Source: an uncultured Clostridia bacterium (GTDB lineage Bacteria; Bacillota; Clostridia; TANB77; CAG-508). Taken from it: DNA of 39,208 nt. The DNA is taken from contig CANQHC010000020.1 in the NCBI GenBank assembly GCA_947623595.1, positions 1 through 39,208 of the forward strand, written 5' to 3'. Under the pieces are notes generated by a model. It did not search any database. It saw only the letters and a program-made list of their open reading frames with translations, and was not told the origin of the DNA. The stretch's first letter is position 1, and every line of letters starts with the position of its first letter. Both the position numbers and the translations under genes were made by a program. Below, one piece after another: positions 1 through 8,812 of the stretch.

Positions 1-78
1 ATCATAATCATTTAAAGTAGCTTCAGAATCTTTAACAAATTTAGTTAATTCTTCGTCAGGTTCTTCCACTGTATGCAC
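1..78 (-). CDS. Partial unknown gene cut by the left edge
   Basis: Reading leftward from 78 there is an open frame of 26 codons that runs off the window. It has a coding-like acidic composition (it begins VHTVEEPDEELTKF). An in-frame TAA lies directly before the first codon (GTG at 76-78), and no ribosome binding site precedes that GTG. The piece may therefore be the 3' part of a gene whose 5' part was displaced, perhaps by the element carrying the neighbouring integrase, rather than a complete gene start. I do not recognise the family. Confidence 0.35.
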   Translation of the reverse strand, partial: MHTVEEPDEELTKFVKDSEATLNDYD

Positions 79-151
79 TTAAAATCCAAACAGCGCAAAG
101 GCAAGAGGGGAGAGACTTGCAGAAATTATAAAATTAAAGAAATAGCAAAAA

Positions 152-270
152 GTGACGAATGGGTGACGGAGCACATATCAAATATTACTTTTTTCAAGTA
201 AAAAATAAAAAATTAATATTTTTACTTATATTACGCTAGGAGTAATATGACAGGTGACGAAAAAGTGACG
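152..270. repeat. Two pairs of GTGACG direct repeats, possible integrase arm sites
   Basis: GTGACG occurs at 152-157 and 163-168, and again at 254-259 and 265-270. Both pairs have the same 11-base start-to-start spacing (about one helical turn) and the same orientation, and they lie in the non-coding stretch beyond the 3' end of the integrase gene. Integrases of this family have an N-terminal arm-binding domain that binds short direct repeats near attachment sites. Assignment as arm sites is inference from position and phasing. Nothing else recognisable lies in 79-392. Confidence 0.45.
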
Positions 271-394
271 AGCATACATCTTTTAACTAAAAATAGGGGA
301 TAAGGGGACTTAAAAGTTGCAGAAAATTATATACTTAAAATAATTAATAAACTAAACATTTTAAAATTCGCGTCAAATTTAATTTTAAGCAAAT

Positions 395-423
395 AAAAAA
401 GTTAGATAAAACATTTATCTAAC
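395..423 (-). terminator. Rho-independent terminator of the integrase gene
   Basis: A perfect 10-bp stem (GTTAGATAAA at 401-410 with TTTATCTAAC at 414-423, loop ACA) is followed on the minus strand by a T run (A run at 395-400 on plus). It begins about 10 bases past the integrase stop codon. Confidence 0.85.
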
Positions 424-431
424 CTAAAAAA

Positions 432-1574
432 TTATTTCGTATGTAAAAAATTATCCATCTTATCTGCAACTTCTTTAAAGCCACTATCAAAAAAGTGAGA
501 ATATATATTATGAGTAATTGCAATACTTGAATGTCCCGCTCTTTTACTTATAATTTGTGTTTGAATTCCACTACTTATTTGCAGAGAGATACTTGTATGC
601 CTAAGAGCATGAAATGTAATATCTTTTAAACCATATTTTTTAATAACATGCTTTAACATTCTATAAGGCCTGTCAGTTGGCATGTCCTTACCTTTATCTG
701 TAGTGAAAACTCTAGTTGAATTATGCCATTGACTTCCTAATAATAGTTTTTGATGTTCTTGCTCATTTTTATACTTTCTTAATATCTCAAGAGTAGTAGG
801 GGTGATGTATATAACTCTATTACTAGTATCAGACTTTGTAGACTTTTCAAAAGTTCCATATCCAGACACATATTGTGTGGCTTTATTAACATTAATTGTA
901 GATTTTTCAAAATCTACATCATCCCAGGTAAGTCCAGTAACTTCGCCACGTCTGCAACCACTGTCTAAGGCAAGTAAAATAACAGCTTGAAAGATAGTAG
1001 GCTCATTTTGTAAAACTTCAACTAATTTTTCGACCTCTTCAGGAGAATAACATTCTACTTCTTTTTTATGAACTTTAATTGGAGTAATATTTCTATTAAC
1101 ATTAGTATCTATGTATTCCCATCTGATAGCTGTGTTCAACAATTCTGATATAATAGTATAATGATGTTTGATTGATTTATCTGAGTAACCAAGCTCTTTT
1201 TTTCTTTCAACTTTTCTTTTTTTTAATTGATTGTAAAAATTATCTAAAATTCTAGTATTTAAATCTCTAATTTTTATATGTCCAATTGCAGCACTGATAT
1301 TTTTGCAATATCTTGTATATTCTTGGAAAGTTTTTATACCAATATTATTTTTTTTACTTTCCAACCATTCATCAATTAGTTCTTGCATTGTAATTGTGCT
1401 TTTTTTCAAATATGTGTGATTTTTTAATCTTAATTTTAATTCATTTTCACGCAATACAGCGTCCTTTTTTTTACCATAAAAAGTTTCTATATGCCTAATT
1501 CTCTTTTTTCCGTTATATCCAATGGGAATATCGAGTTTATATTTTTTGTTTTTTACTAGTTCTTGTACTGACAT
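432..1574 (-). CDS. Tyrosine recombinase / phage-type integrase
   Basis: This is a site-specific recombinase that would integrate and excise a mobile element through a covalent DNA-tyrosine intermediate. The 380 residues show an N-terminal lysine-rich arm-binding region (about 1-55), a SAM-like core-binding domain (about 60-165) and a complete catalytic domain. The catalytic set is visible: Arg208 in SGCRRGEV, HALRH with His322 and Arg325, His348 in AGHSS and the nucleophile Tyr358 in NIYSHF. The ATG at 1574 has a GGAGGA site just upstream. No excisionase, repressor or other mobile gene is next to it, and capA follows directly on the other side. It is therefore either the last gene of an element extending leftward out of the window or a stranded remnant. 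It has its own consensus promoter and terminator. Confidence 0.93.
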   Translation of the reverse strand: MSVQELVKNKKYKLDIPIGYNGKKRIRHIETFYGKKKDAVLRENELKLRLKNHTYLKKSTITMQELIDEWLESKKNNIGIKTFQEYTRYCKNISAAIGHIKIRDLNTRILDNFYNQLKKRKVERKKELGYSDKSIKHHYTIISELLNTAIRWEYIDTNVNRNITPIKVHKKEVECYSPEEVEKLVEVLQNEPTIFQAVILLALDSGCRRGEVTGLTWDDVDFEKSTINVNKATQYVSGYGTFEKSTKSDTSNRVIYITPTTLEILRKYKNEQEHQKLLLGSQWHNSTRVFTTDKGKDMPTDRPYRMLKHVIKKYGLKDITFHALRHTSISLQISSGIQTQIISKRAGHSSIAITHNIYSHFFDSGFKEVADKMDNFLHTK

Positions 1575-1657
1575 TTATTCTCCTCCAATAATAAAATATT
1601 TCTAATATATTTAATCATTTGCGAATTTTTGGGACAATAGATTTGCAAAATCACAAT

Positions 1658-1673
1658 CTCAATTTATATTGAG
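1658..1673. promoter_or_regulatory. Palindrome in the integrase leader
   Basis: CTCAAT-TTAT-ATTGAG is a perfect 6-bp inverted repeat between the integrase promoter and its start codon. It could be an operator or a small leader hairpin. No regulator gene is adjacent, so function is unknown. Confidence 0.3.
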
Positions 1674-1778
1674 TATATTATCGAATTTATCTAAATTTGT
1701 GTACAATAGAAATAATTTAATATTAGAATAAAAAATATAGACATGAAAGAAAAAAATAATATTGAATTAATGGCTTAT

Positions 1779-1807
1779 ATTATACATAAAAATTGCTAAA
1801 TTGTCAA
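1779..1807 (-). promoter_or_regulatory. Consensus sigma-A promoter for the integrase
   Basis: On the minus strand TTGACA (1807-1802) is followed after exactly 17 bases by TATAAT (1784-1779). This is a perfect consensus promoter, predicting a transcript that starts near 1772 with an approximately 200-base leader before the integrase ATG at 1574. So strong a promoter is unusual for an integrase. Confidence 0.75.
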
Positions 1808-2004
1808 CGAATAGTTGCAAGAAAGAAATTTGACTAAAAAAAGAAAAAAATAATATATTTGCAAACCTTAAATCCAAAACTAAATTCCGCTTGAAACTTT
1901 ACTGAATTTACTTTTAAATTTAAGGACAAAAAAATAGCTCGAATAGAGCGCAAGAATGTTTACATCTAATGCAAAATATGATAAATTATTAAAAGGTGAT
2001 GCAA

Positions 2005-3405
2005 ATGGCAAGGAATAGAAGAAACAAAAGAAGTGTACAAAAATTAACAGACTTTATAAGTCTAAAAACTTTTTTAATACTATTTTTAATATTGACATTA
2101 ATTATTATAAGTTGTGTAGGAATTATCTATTATCGAAATTATGAAGATAGGCAATTATTAGCAAAGCAAAAAGAGGAGCTTGATAGGCAAATTGAGTCTA
2201 TTTTTTCAGAAACTCTTCAAAATATAGCTGATAATCATACTAGAAAGCCTGATAGTGTCATTCGTATATCTGCGGTGGGAGATATATTGTGTGGAGAAGA
2301 GATGCTTAAAGATGCATATGAAGAAAGCACGAAATCATATGAGTTTGATCAAATGTTTAAAAACATAACTGGATTTATTGAAGGTAGTGATTTAGTTTTA
2401 GGAACAATGGAAAGTAATTTTACAAACAAGCCATATTCAGGTTATGGAAACAGAAATAGTCCTAAATCATTTGCAACTGCAGTAAAAAATTCAGGAGTTA
2501 ACTTAGTAAGCATTAGTACAAATCATAGTTTAGATTATGGAAAAGAAGGTTTAAAAACAACTAAAACTTGTTTGGAAGAAATTGGTTTTTCAACTGTTGG
2601 TGATCGTTTAGATGATGAACCTGTTAATATCCAAACAATAAAAGACACTAAAATAGCATTCCTTTCATATACATATGGAGTTGAGGATGAAAGCAAAAAA
2701 TCCCAAAAGGATTTAGAAAGTTTAAATATATATAGTGAAAAAATAGCAAAGCAAGAATTAGAATATGCTAAAGAAAATGCAGATTATATTTTTGTTATTA
2801 TGCATTGGGGTGCCCCATATGCAACAGAACCTAATAAGGAGCAGAAAAAAATTTCAGATTTTCTTATAAAAAATGGAGCAGATGTTATTCTAGGCAATCA
2901 TCCAGCAGCAATTCAGCCAATGGAGATAAAACAAAATTCCGAAGGTGAAAATGTTTTCATAGCATATTCATTAGGAAATTATATTTCTTCTATTAATAAT
3001 GATGTTTCAAAAATTGAACTAGTTTTAAACATAGAACTTAGAAAAAGCGGGGAAGATGGCAAAGTAGTTTTAAGTAAGGTAGATTATACTCCAATTTATG
3101 CATTGGATCATGGCGAAAAAGCTAAAAATCGTTATGAATTAATAGATATGAAGGGTGTAGCAAAATCATATGCAAGTGGAAATAAAGAAATTGTAGATAA
3201 AGGAACTTATGAAAAGCTTTTAGATGGGTTGGATTTATTACAAAAGGTAATAGTTCCAAAAAAACAGGAAGAAACAGTACAAAAACAAGATGAAGAAACT
3301 CCAAAACAAGAAGAAACTCCAAAAGAAGAAGTAGTACCAAAACAAGATGAAGTAGCAGAATTAAATCAAGAGGAAGAAAAAAACAAGGAAAAAGAAGGAG
3401 AGTAG
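2005..3405 (+). CDS. CapA-family membrane-anchored metallophosphatase-like protein
   Basis: CapA family (PGA_cap domain), related to the poly-gamma-glutamate synthesis protein CapA/PgsA; the substrate here is unknown. The start at 2005 is chosen because AAGGTGAT lies 6 bases upstream; GTG 1996 and ATG 1999 overlap that site. Order: short basic cytoplasmic N-terminus, one membrane segment (about 22-45), then an extracellular calcineurin-like fold with SAVGDILCGEE, the asparagine-histidine motif TNHSLDYG, MHWGAPY, LGNHPAAIQP and AYSLGNYI. The C-terminal 60 residues are a low-complexity Lys/Glu/Gln/Pro tail with repeats such as KQEETPK. rimO follows 31 bases later on the same strand, so they may be co-transcribed. 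No other capsule genes are present, so a general envelope role is as likely as capsule synthesis. Confidence 0.88.
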   Translation: MARNRRNKRSVQKLTDFISLKTFLILFLILTLIIISCVGIIYYRNYEDRQLLAKQKEELDRQIESIFSETLQNIADNHTRKPDSVIRISAVGDILCGEEMLKDAYEESTKSYEFDQMFKNITGFIEGSDLVLGTMESNFTNKPYSGYGNRNSPKSFATAVKNSGVNLVSISTNHSLDYGKEGLKTTKTCLEEIGFSTVGDRLDDEPVNIQTIKDTKIAFLSYTYGVEDESKKSQKDLESLNIYSEKIAKQELEYAKENADYIFVIMHWGAPYATEPNKEQKKISDFLIKNGADVILGNHPAAIQPMEIKQNSEGENVFIAYSLGNYISSINNDVSKIELVLNIELRKSGEDGKVVLSKVDYTPIYALDHGEKAKNRYELIDMKGVAKSYASGNKEIVDKGTYEKLLDGLDLLQKVIVPKKQEETVQKQDEETPKQEETPKEEVVPKQDEVAELNQEEEKNKEKEGE

Positions 3406-3436
3406 AATACTTTTCAAAAAAGGAATGATAATAAGT

Positions 3437-4747
3437 ATGAAGGTAGGTTTTATATCATTAGGATGTAATAAAAATTTAGTAGATACAGAAAAAACAATTG
3501 CGTTATTTGAAGAACATAAATATGAAATTGTTAATGATCCACAAGAGGCAGAAATGATAGTAATTAATACATGTGGTTTTATACAATCTGCAAAAGAAGA
3601 GGCAATTAACACAATACTAGAGATGGCTGAATATAAAAAGAAAAACTGCAAGTATTTAGTTGCAATGGGGTGCTTAGTAGAAAGGTATAAAGAAGAGCTT
3701 GAAAAATCAATTCCAGAAGTAGATTTATTTATAAAATATAGTTCATATAATACATTATGGGAGCAAATTGAAAACTTAATAAATTCAAATACAAAAAATA
3801 CTCAAAAACCATTTGAAGACTTGACAAATCGTGTTATTACTACAGGTTCACAATATGCATATTTAAAAATAGCAGATGGATGTAGTAATTGCTGTACTTA
3901 TTGTGCTATTCCTAAGATAAGAGGTTCATTAAAAAGTAGAAAAATGGAAAGCATAATAGAAGAAGCGAAAGAACTTGTAAAAAAAGGATATTATGAAATA
4001 ATTTTAACAGCACAAGATACTACAAAATATGGAGTAGATATATACAATAAGCCAATGCTTGCTGAATTATTGAAGAAATTGTGTGAAATAAAAGAAATAA
4101 AGTGGATTCGCTTCTTATATGCTTATCCTGAAACTATTACAGATGATTTAATAGAAGTAATGAAGCAAAATCCTAAGGTTTGCCATTATTTTGATATACC
4201 AATACAACATATATCAGATCATGTCTTGAAAAGAATGAATAGGCAAAGTAATGGAAAGAGCATTAGAGATTTAATAGCTAAATTAAGAAGGGAAATACCG
4301 GACGTTATTTTAAGAACAACTGTTATGGTTGGTTTCCCAGGTGAAACACAGCAAGATTTTGAAGAACTATATAAGTTCTTGCAAGAAGCTAAATTTGATA
4401 AACTTGGTGCATTTTCATATTCAAAAGAAGAAGGAACTCCTGCTTATAAATTAGATGAACAAATTCATCCAGCAACTAAAAAAAGTAGGTATAATAAAAT
4501 TATGCAATTACAACAAAGAATTTCTAAAGAAAACTTAGAAGAAAAGATTGGAAAAACTTTTGAAGTAATGATAGAGGGAATAACAAAAAATCAAAAATAT
4601 TATGTAGGGAGAAGCTATATGGATACCCCAGAAATAGACGGAGTTATTTATATAGAAAATACAAAAAAATTAGGAATGGAACAATTTATAAACTGTAAAA
4701 TTACAAGAGTAAATGATTATGACCTAATAGGTATTATAGAAAAGTAA
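3437..4747 (+). CDS. rimO: Ribosomal protein S12 methylthiotransferase RimO
   Basis: Radical-SAM methylthiotransferase that modifies an aspartate of ribosomal protein S12. It has the N-terminal MTTase domain with three cluster cysteines (SLGCNKNLVDTE, NTCGF, AMGCLVE), the radical-SAM CxxxCxxC (CSNCCTYC) and a C-terminal TRAM domain. SLGCNKN and the RimO-type spacing separate it from MiaB and MtaB. The ATG at 3437 is preferred over 3425 because the family begins MKVGFISLGC, and AAAGGA abuts 3425. The cluster motifs LGC and GC are encoded TTA-GGA-TGT and ATG-GGG-TGC without the C insertions seen in mtaB at 34621 and 34823. Confidence 0.96.
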   Translation: MKVGFISLGCNKNLVDTEKTIALFEEHKYEIVNDPQEAEMIVINTCGFIQSAKEEAINTILEMAEYKKKNCKYLVAMGCLVERYKEELEKSIPEVDLFIKYSSYNTLWEQIENLINSNTKNTQKPFEDLTNRVITTGSQYAYLKIADGCSNCCTYCAIPKIRGSLKSRKMESIIEEAKELVKKGYYEIILTAQDTTKYGVDIYNKPMLAELLKKLCEIKEIKWIRFLYAYPETITDDLIEVMKQNPKVCHYFDIPIQHISDHVLKRMNRQSNGKSIRDLIAKLRREIPDVILRTTVMVGFPGETQQDFEELYKFLQEAKFDKLGAFSYSKEEGTPAYKLDEQIHPATKKSRYNKIMQLQQRISKENLEEKIGKTFEVMIEGITKNQKYYVGRSYMDTPEIDGVIYIENTKKLGMEQFINCKITRVNDYDLIGIIEK

Positions 4748-4755
4748 TTATAAAT

Positions 4756-4809
4756 AAAAAATAGTAGTTTTTAAAAGTATTTATTACTTATTAAAAAACT
4801 ACTATTTTT
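4756..4809. terminator. Bidirectional terminator between convergent rimO and rubrerythrin
   Basis: Near-perfect inverted repeat: AAAAATAGTAG at 4756 onward pairs with CTACTATTTTT ending at 4809, extended by A/T pairs, loop around 4775-4790. T runs are present in both directions and it sits in the 67-base gap between the two stop codons. Confidence 0.85.
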
Positions 4810-4814
4810 AATTA

Positions 4815-5348
4815 TTAATAATTTTCACAATTTACTTCAAAATATGCTTGTGGATGCTTACAAACAGGGCATACAGCAGGAGCATCTACTCCAACATGAA
4901 TATGACCACAGTTTCTACATTTCCAAACAGTAATACTTCCTTTTTTGAAAACTTCACCATTTCCTAAATTATCAAGTAATTTTCTGTATCTTTCTTCATG
5001 ATGTTTTTCAATTTCTGCAATACCTCTAAAAGTTTCTGCAATCTCTGTAAAACCTTCTTCATCAGCTGTTTTAGCAAAATCAGCATACATTGTAGTCCAT
5101 TCATAATTTTCGCCAGCAGCAGCATCTGATAAGTTTGACTTAGTATCTCCAATTCCTTGTAGATATTTGAAATGTATTTTTGCATGCTCTTTTTCATTTT
5201 CAGCTGTTTCTAAAAATATAGCAGCAATTTGCTCATATCCTTCTTTTTTTGCAACACTTGCAAAGTAAGTATACTTATTTCTAGCTTCTGATTCACCAGA
5301 AAAAGCAGCTCTTAAATTAGCTTCTGTTTTTGAACCTTTTAATTCCAT
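4815..5348 (-). CDS. Rubrerythrin
   Basis: Non-haem di-iron peroxidase typical of anaerobes, reducing hydrogen peroxide in the cytoplasm. The 177 residues show the ferritin-like four-helix domain with iron ligands in [20 protein letters not shown] and [10 protein letters not shown], then a C-terminal rubredoxin-like domain with two cysteine pairs (CRNCGH and CPVCKHP). This is the classical full-length arrangement. The ATG at 5348 is preceded by AAAGGAAG at good spacing. It is a single-gene transcript with its own promoter and shares a terminator with convergent rimO. Confidence 0.96.
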   Translation of the reverse strand: MELKGSKTEANLRAAFSGESEARNKYTYFASVAKKEGYEQIAAIFLETAENEKEHAKIHFKYLQGIGDTKSNLSDAAAGENYEWTTMYADFAKTADEEGFTEIAETFRGIAEIEKHHEERYRKLLDNLGNGEVFKKGSITVWKCRNCGHIHVGVDAPAVCPVCKHPQAYFEVNCENY

Positions 5349-5384
5349 TTTTCAATCTTCCTTTCATAAAAATCTTATAAGCAT

Positions 5385-5413
5385 AGCATATCCGAATATT
5401 TATGAAAAGTCAA
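5385..5413 (-). promoter_or_regulatory. Promoter of the rubrerythrin gene
   Basis: On the minus strand TTGACT (5413-5408), 17 bases, then TATGCT (5390-5385), about 37 bases before the start codon. The rest of the 5349-5577 gap holds a near-identical 15-base direct repeat (AGTGTAATAAG-like, at 5453 and 5497) of unknown role. Confidence 0.6.
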
Positions 5414-5525
5414 GGATATAGCGCATACAATATAAAGAAAAAGTTTTTTTAGAGTGTAATAAGGTAAGTGTAAAATTAATGTAGGCAAGATATAAAAGTG
5501 TAATAAGTTAATATAAGAACTTAAC

Positions 5526-5555
5526 TTGACATAATATCTGCGGAAGTGATATAAT
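5526..5555 (+). promoter_or_regulatory. Promoter of the orphan gene at 5611
   Basis: TTGACA (5526-5531), 18-base spacer, TATAAT (5550-5555). Strong sigma-A type promoter about 55 bases before the start codon. Confidence 0.75.
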
Positions 5556-5610
5556 TATGCAAGCAAAAAAATAGTTAATGATAATCTTCACAATTGAGGA
5601 GGTTAGAACT

Positions 5611-6120
5611 ATGAAATGGAAAGGAATAATTTTTCGCCGGAGAGTAGAAAAAAAAGAAAATTGTTTTTTGTCAGCAGAAGAGTATAACGAGTTAGTAAGC
5701 CCTGAAGATGGAAATTGTTTGAGTTTTTCACTGGGTATCGTAAATAATAGGCAAGTTATGGACTTTGATTTATTAACAATAACTGAAGTAGAGGAAATAA
5801 TCCATAATCAAGTACAGCCTCAAATTGACATCTGTGAAATGTTTAGCAAAAAAGTCCAGCAGTTTGGCTATAATGTTAGGCAAGTAGAAAATATGAAAGA
5901 TGCACGAGGAAAGGTAGTTTTCATAGTTTTGGGTTTTTATGCACAGCCAATTAAACCATTTGGACAATACAACTACAATTTTCACATCATTAGAAAAAAT
6001 GAAGATGGTACATTTGAACAAAAAGAAGGTTTGATTGCAGAAGCCAAGAAGATTTCTAAATATAAAGTGAAAAAGAAGTTAAGAAGCGGAATTCCTGCTC
6101 ATTATTTTATGTTATGTTAA
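5611..6120 (+). CDS. Unknown 169-residue protein, single-gene transcript
   Basis: I do not recognise the family. The ATG at 5611 is chosen because GAGGAGG lies just upstream; the longer open frame from 5578 has no such site. The product is soluble-looking, without membrane segments or signal peptide. It has a basic start with three arginines (FRRRVEKK), a mixed alpha/beta middle and a basic C-terminus (KYKVKKKLRSG). One of those arginines is an in-frame CGG at 5638-5640, a codon absent from the ordinary genes of this window. Reading on in the +1 frame from that CGG would meet a stop within three codons, so here CGG must be read as a sense codon. It has its own consensus promoter and strong terminator. 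Confidence 0.8.
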   Translation: MKWKGIIFRRRVEKKENCFLSAEEYNELVSPEDGNCLSFSLGIVNNRQVMDFDLLTITEVEEIIHNQVQPQIDICEMFSKKVQQFGYNVRQVENMKDARGKVVFIVLGFYAQPIKPFGQYNYNFHIIRKNEDGTFEQKEGLIAEAKKISKYKVKKKLRSGIPAHYFMLC

Positions 6121-6130
6121 AAAACAATTT

Positions 6131-6157
6131 GCTCCCTTACAAAGGGAGCTTTTTTTT
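6131..6157 (+). terminator. Terminator of the orphan gene at 5611
   Basis: Perfect 8-bp stem GCTCCCTT / AAGGGAGC with loop ACA (6131-6149), followed by eight or more T. It lies directly before the convergent feoB stop codon; minus-strand activity is weaker because its T run is offset. Confidence 0.92.
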
Positions 6158-8326
6158 ACAAAGTAACAATAAAATGTCCTAAATTCCAAATTCCAGTTGT
6201 TATCATGCAAAGAACAATTCCACATACTGTAGGAAGCAAAAAGGCGATAAAGCTCCATTTCCAACTACCTGCTTCTTTTTTTATTGTCATAAGAGTAGTA
6301 CTGCACGGAAAATGAAGTAAAGTAAATAGCATTACATTAATTGCAGTAAGCAGGGTCCAACCATTTTGAATTAAAATTTGACCAATTTGAAAATTATCTT
6401 CTAAATTTACTAAAATTCCTTTTTGCATATAACTCATTAAAATGATAGGAAGTACTATTTCATTAGCAGGTAATCCTAAAATAAATGCAGTTAAAATATA
6501 TCCATCAAGCCCCATTAGTTTCGCAAAAGGGTCTAAAAAATTAGCAACATATGAAAGTAAACTTATATTTTCAATACTAATATTAGCAAATAGCCATATA
6601 ATAAGTCCCGCAGGAATTGCAACCGAAACAGCTCTCCCTAAAACAAATAGTGTTCTGTCAAATATAGAACGTATTAAGACTCTACCAATTTGTGGTTTTC
6701 TATAAGGAGGCAGTTCTAACATGAACGAAGAAGGAACTCCTTTTAAAATGGTTTTGGACAGTAATTTAGATATAAACAATGTCATAAAAATTCCAAGCAA
6801 AATTACCAATAAAACTACTAAAGTAGAAATTATAGAAGAAGAAAAACCACTAGCAATATAACTTCCTATAAATATAGTAGATATAGTTATTAAAAATGGA
6901 AATCTACCATTACAGGGGACGAAGGCATTTGTTAAAATTGCAATTAATTTTTCCCTTGGAGAATCAATAATTCTACAGCCTACAACTCCGGCAGCATTAC
7001 ATCCAAAACCCATACACATTGTTAATGCTTGCTTACCAGAACTACAAGCTTTTCTAAAACATTTATCCAGGTTAAATGCAATTCTTGGAAGATAACCTAA
7101 ATCTTCTAATAAAGTAAACATAGGAAAGAAAATTGCCATTGGAGGAAGCATAACACTTATTACCCAAGTAAGAGTTGTGTAAATTCCATCAATTAATATA
7201 CTAACAAGCCAGTTGGGAAATTTTAAAAATTCAAATAACCATATAAAGCCATCTTTTGCCCAATCAAATAAGTTAGATAAAGCCTGTGATGGATAATTAG
7301 CACCAACAATGGTAATCCAGAAAATGATACATAAAAAAAGTATCATTATTGGAATTCCAAACTTTTTTGAAGTTAGAATTTCATCAATTTTTCTGTCTCG
7401 CTGATTATAACCTTGTTTTTCATAGGAGCAAGTATCAGAAGTTAAAGTTTCTGCTTGAAAAACAATAGTAGAAACTAATTTATCACGAAAAATATCAGCA
7501 TTTTCGATATTTTCATTAGAAAGTTTTGCTTTTATCTGAATTAATTTTAAAGAGATGTCGGTATCTTCTAACAAATTAATCTTTAAATTCTTAGAAATAG
7601 AATTTAAGATTTTCTCATCTCCATCCATTAGTTTTAAACAAATCCATCTGGCAAGATATGCTTTTTCAGCAGGAATTTTCTGAAGAATAATGGGTTGAAT
7701 AAGTGAAATACATTCTTCAATTGCCATAGAATACTGAACTTTTTTAGGAGTAGTTTTTAAATTTCCGACTTGATACATCATAAACCTTTTGCATTAGTTT
7801 TTTTAGTGTTTTTTCTTTTCTTGCAATTGTACCTACAACTGGAATGCCAAGCATATTTTCCAAAAGTTCAAAATTAATTTTAATTCCTTTTCTTTTGGCT
7901 TCGTCTAATAAATTTACGCAGAGTATAATGTTAGGTGTAATTTCCATAATTTGATAAACTAAATTCAAATTGCGTTCTAAGCATGTAGCATCTACAATTA
8001 CTACAGTAGCATCTGCATTTCCAAAGCAAATATAGTCTCTTGCAATTTCTTCTTCTTCAGAATGTGACATTAGAGAATATGTACCCGGAATATCAACTAA
8101 TAGAAAATTATTTCCTTGAAATTTGCAAATTCCACTTGCATTTGCAACTGTTTTTCCGTGGCCAATTTCCTGTATGTTGATGCATTCCGGTTAAACTATT
8201 AAAAATAGTAGATTTTCCCACATTTGGATTGCCAGCAATAGCTATTGTGTAATCACAACCTATAGCTTTTTCAAAAATGTCTTTTTCATTTACTTGGCTA
8301 CCTGTAGAAGCTGAAGTAAGTCCCAT
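6156..8326 (-). CDS. feoB: Ferrous iron transporter FeoB, needs two +1 shifts at CGG
   Basis: GTP-dependent Fe(II) importer of the cytoplasmic membrane. The frame is broken twice. The first segment holds the G1 motif GNPNVGKST and stops making sense after HTGNWP at an in-frame CGG (8158-8156). Skipping its C gives GGA and restores NWPGKTV, then G3 (DIPGTYS) and G4 (NLLDEAK). The second break is an in-frame CGG at 7767-7765; skipping its C again gives GGA and leads into LKTTPKK and the membrane domain. With both shifts the protein is 722 residues, normal for FeoB, including the gate motifs VPCNGRFPF and FPCSTTL. No other stop or gap is seen. GAAAGGA precedes the ATG at 8326. feoA lies 90 bases upstream on the same strand. 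Either recoding at CGG, a pseudogene, or sequence error. Confidence 0.88.
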
Positions 8327-8416
8327 ACAAATTCAATCCTTTCGTACTTTGATAAAATAAATAGTTTCATAATAGATAATGTATGCCACTAAGTTTATAA
8401 TAGTGAATAAATTTTT

Positions 8417-8650
8417 TTAGGATTCATCATTTATTTGTATATTTTTACTATCACATTCTCTTAGAGCAATTATGCTACCACGTACTTCATAAGCCGTAGG
8501 ATCTCCAAAAGGACTAACTAAGACAGGGGTTATTTTGGTGCCTTTTACTAGACCTAAATCCAGCAATCTTCTATGGATAGAACCAGTACAATTGAGAAAT
8601 TCAATTTTAGAAGTTGTATTTAAACTTAAATTATTTAAAGTAGTATGCAT
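8417..8650 (-). CDS. feoA: FeoA, small SH3-like partner of FeoB
   Basis: Small cytosolic protein (77 residues) that supports FeoB-mediated Fe(II) uptake. The family pattern is visible: LNNLSL at the start, HRRLLDLGLVKGTKI and SPFGDPTAYEVRG, ending in the usual short acidic tail. It is the first gene of a feoAB pair. The ATG at 8650 has no ribosome binding site. A 16-codon reading frame starting at 8685 does have one (AAAGGA) and overlaps the feoA start in another frame, so feoA may depend on translational coupling. Confidence 0.93.
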   Translation of the reverse strand: MHTTLNNLSLNTTSKIEFLNCTGSIHRRLLDLGLVKGTKITPVLVSPFGDPTAYEVRGSIIALRECDSKNIQINDES

Positions 8651-8685
8651 TTTCTTTTGCGGATATTGAATTCAAAATTCAACAT
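8635..8685 (-). CDS. Possible 16-codon leader ORF overlapping feoA
   Basis: ATG at 8685-8683 lies 5 bases after AAAGGA and opens a 16-codon frame ending at 8635, inside feoA in a different frame. It begins MLNFEFNIRK. It could couple translation into feoA by reinitiation. There is no evidence that the peptide itself matters. Confidence 0.3.
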   Translation of the reverse strand: MLNFEFNIRKRKCILL

Positions 8686-8812
8686 CTTTTCCTTTCTAAA
8701 TTTTTATACTAATCATAATATATTTTATGTTTTCTATTAAAAAATGTGAAAAAAAGAATGACTTTTGTCAGAAGATATAATATAATAGCTCCAGAAAGGA
8801 ATGATAATAAAA

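Noticed and set aside
802..990. Antisense open frames longer than 60 codons opposite the integrase, groEL, rpoD, aspS, alaS and others
   Set aside because: They lie within clearly coding conserved genes, lack ribosome binding sites and have low-complexity or hydrophobic compositions typical of reverse-strand shadows.
3240..3405. Repeats at the capA 3' end as a repeat array
   Set aside because: They are imperfect codon-level repeats encoding a Lys/Glu/Pro tail and are explained by protein low complexity; no CRISPR-like repeat-spacer structure exists in the window.
4964..5197. Second protein overlapping rubrerythrin on the same strand
   Set aside because: It is a frame shadow of rubrerythrin without its own start signal.
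7754..7758. Explaining the second feoB frameshift by one extra A in the AAAAA run just after the CGG
   Set aside because: It would restore the frame, but it is not needed: the CGG three codons earlier restores it by the same rule that explains the other three breaks, and gives a plausible SGNLKTTP.
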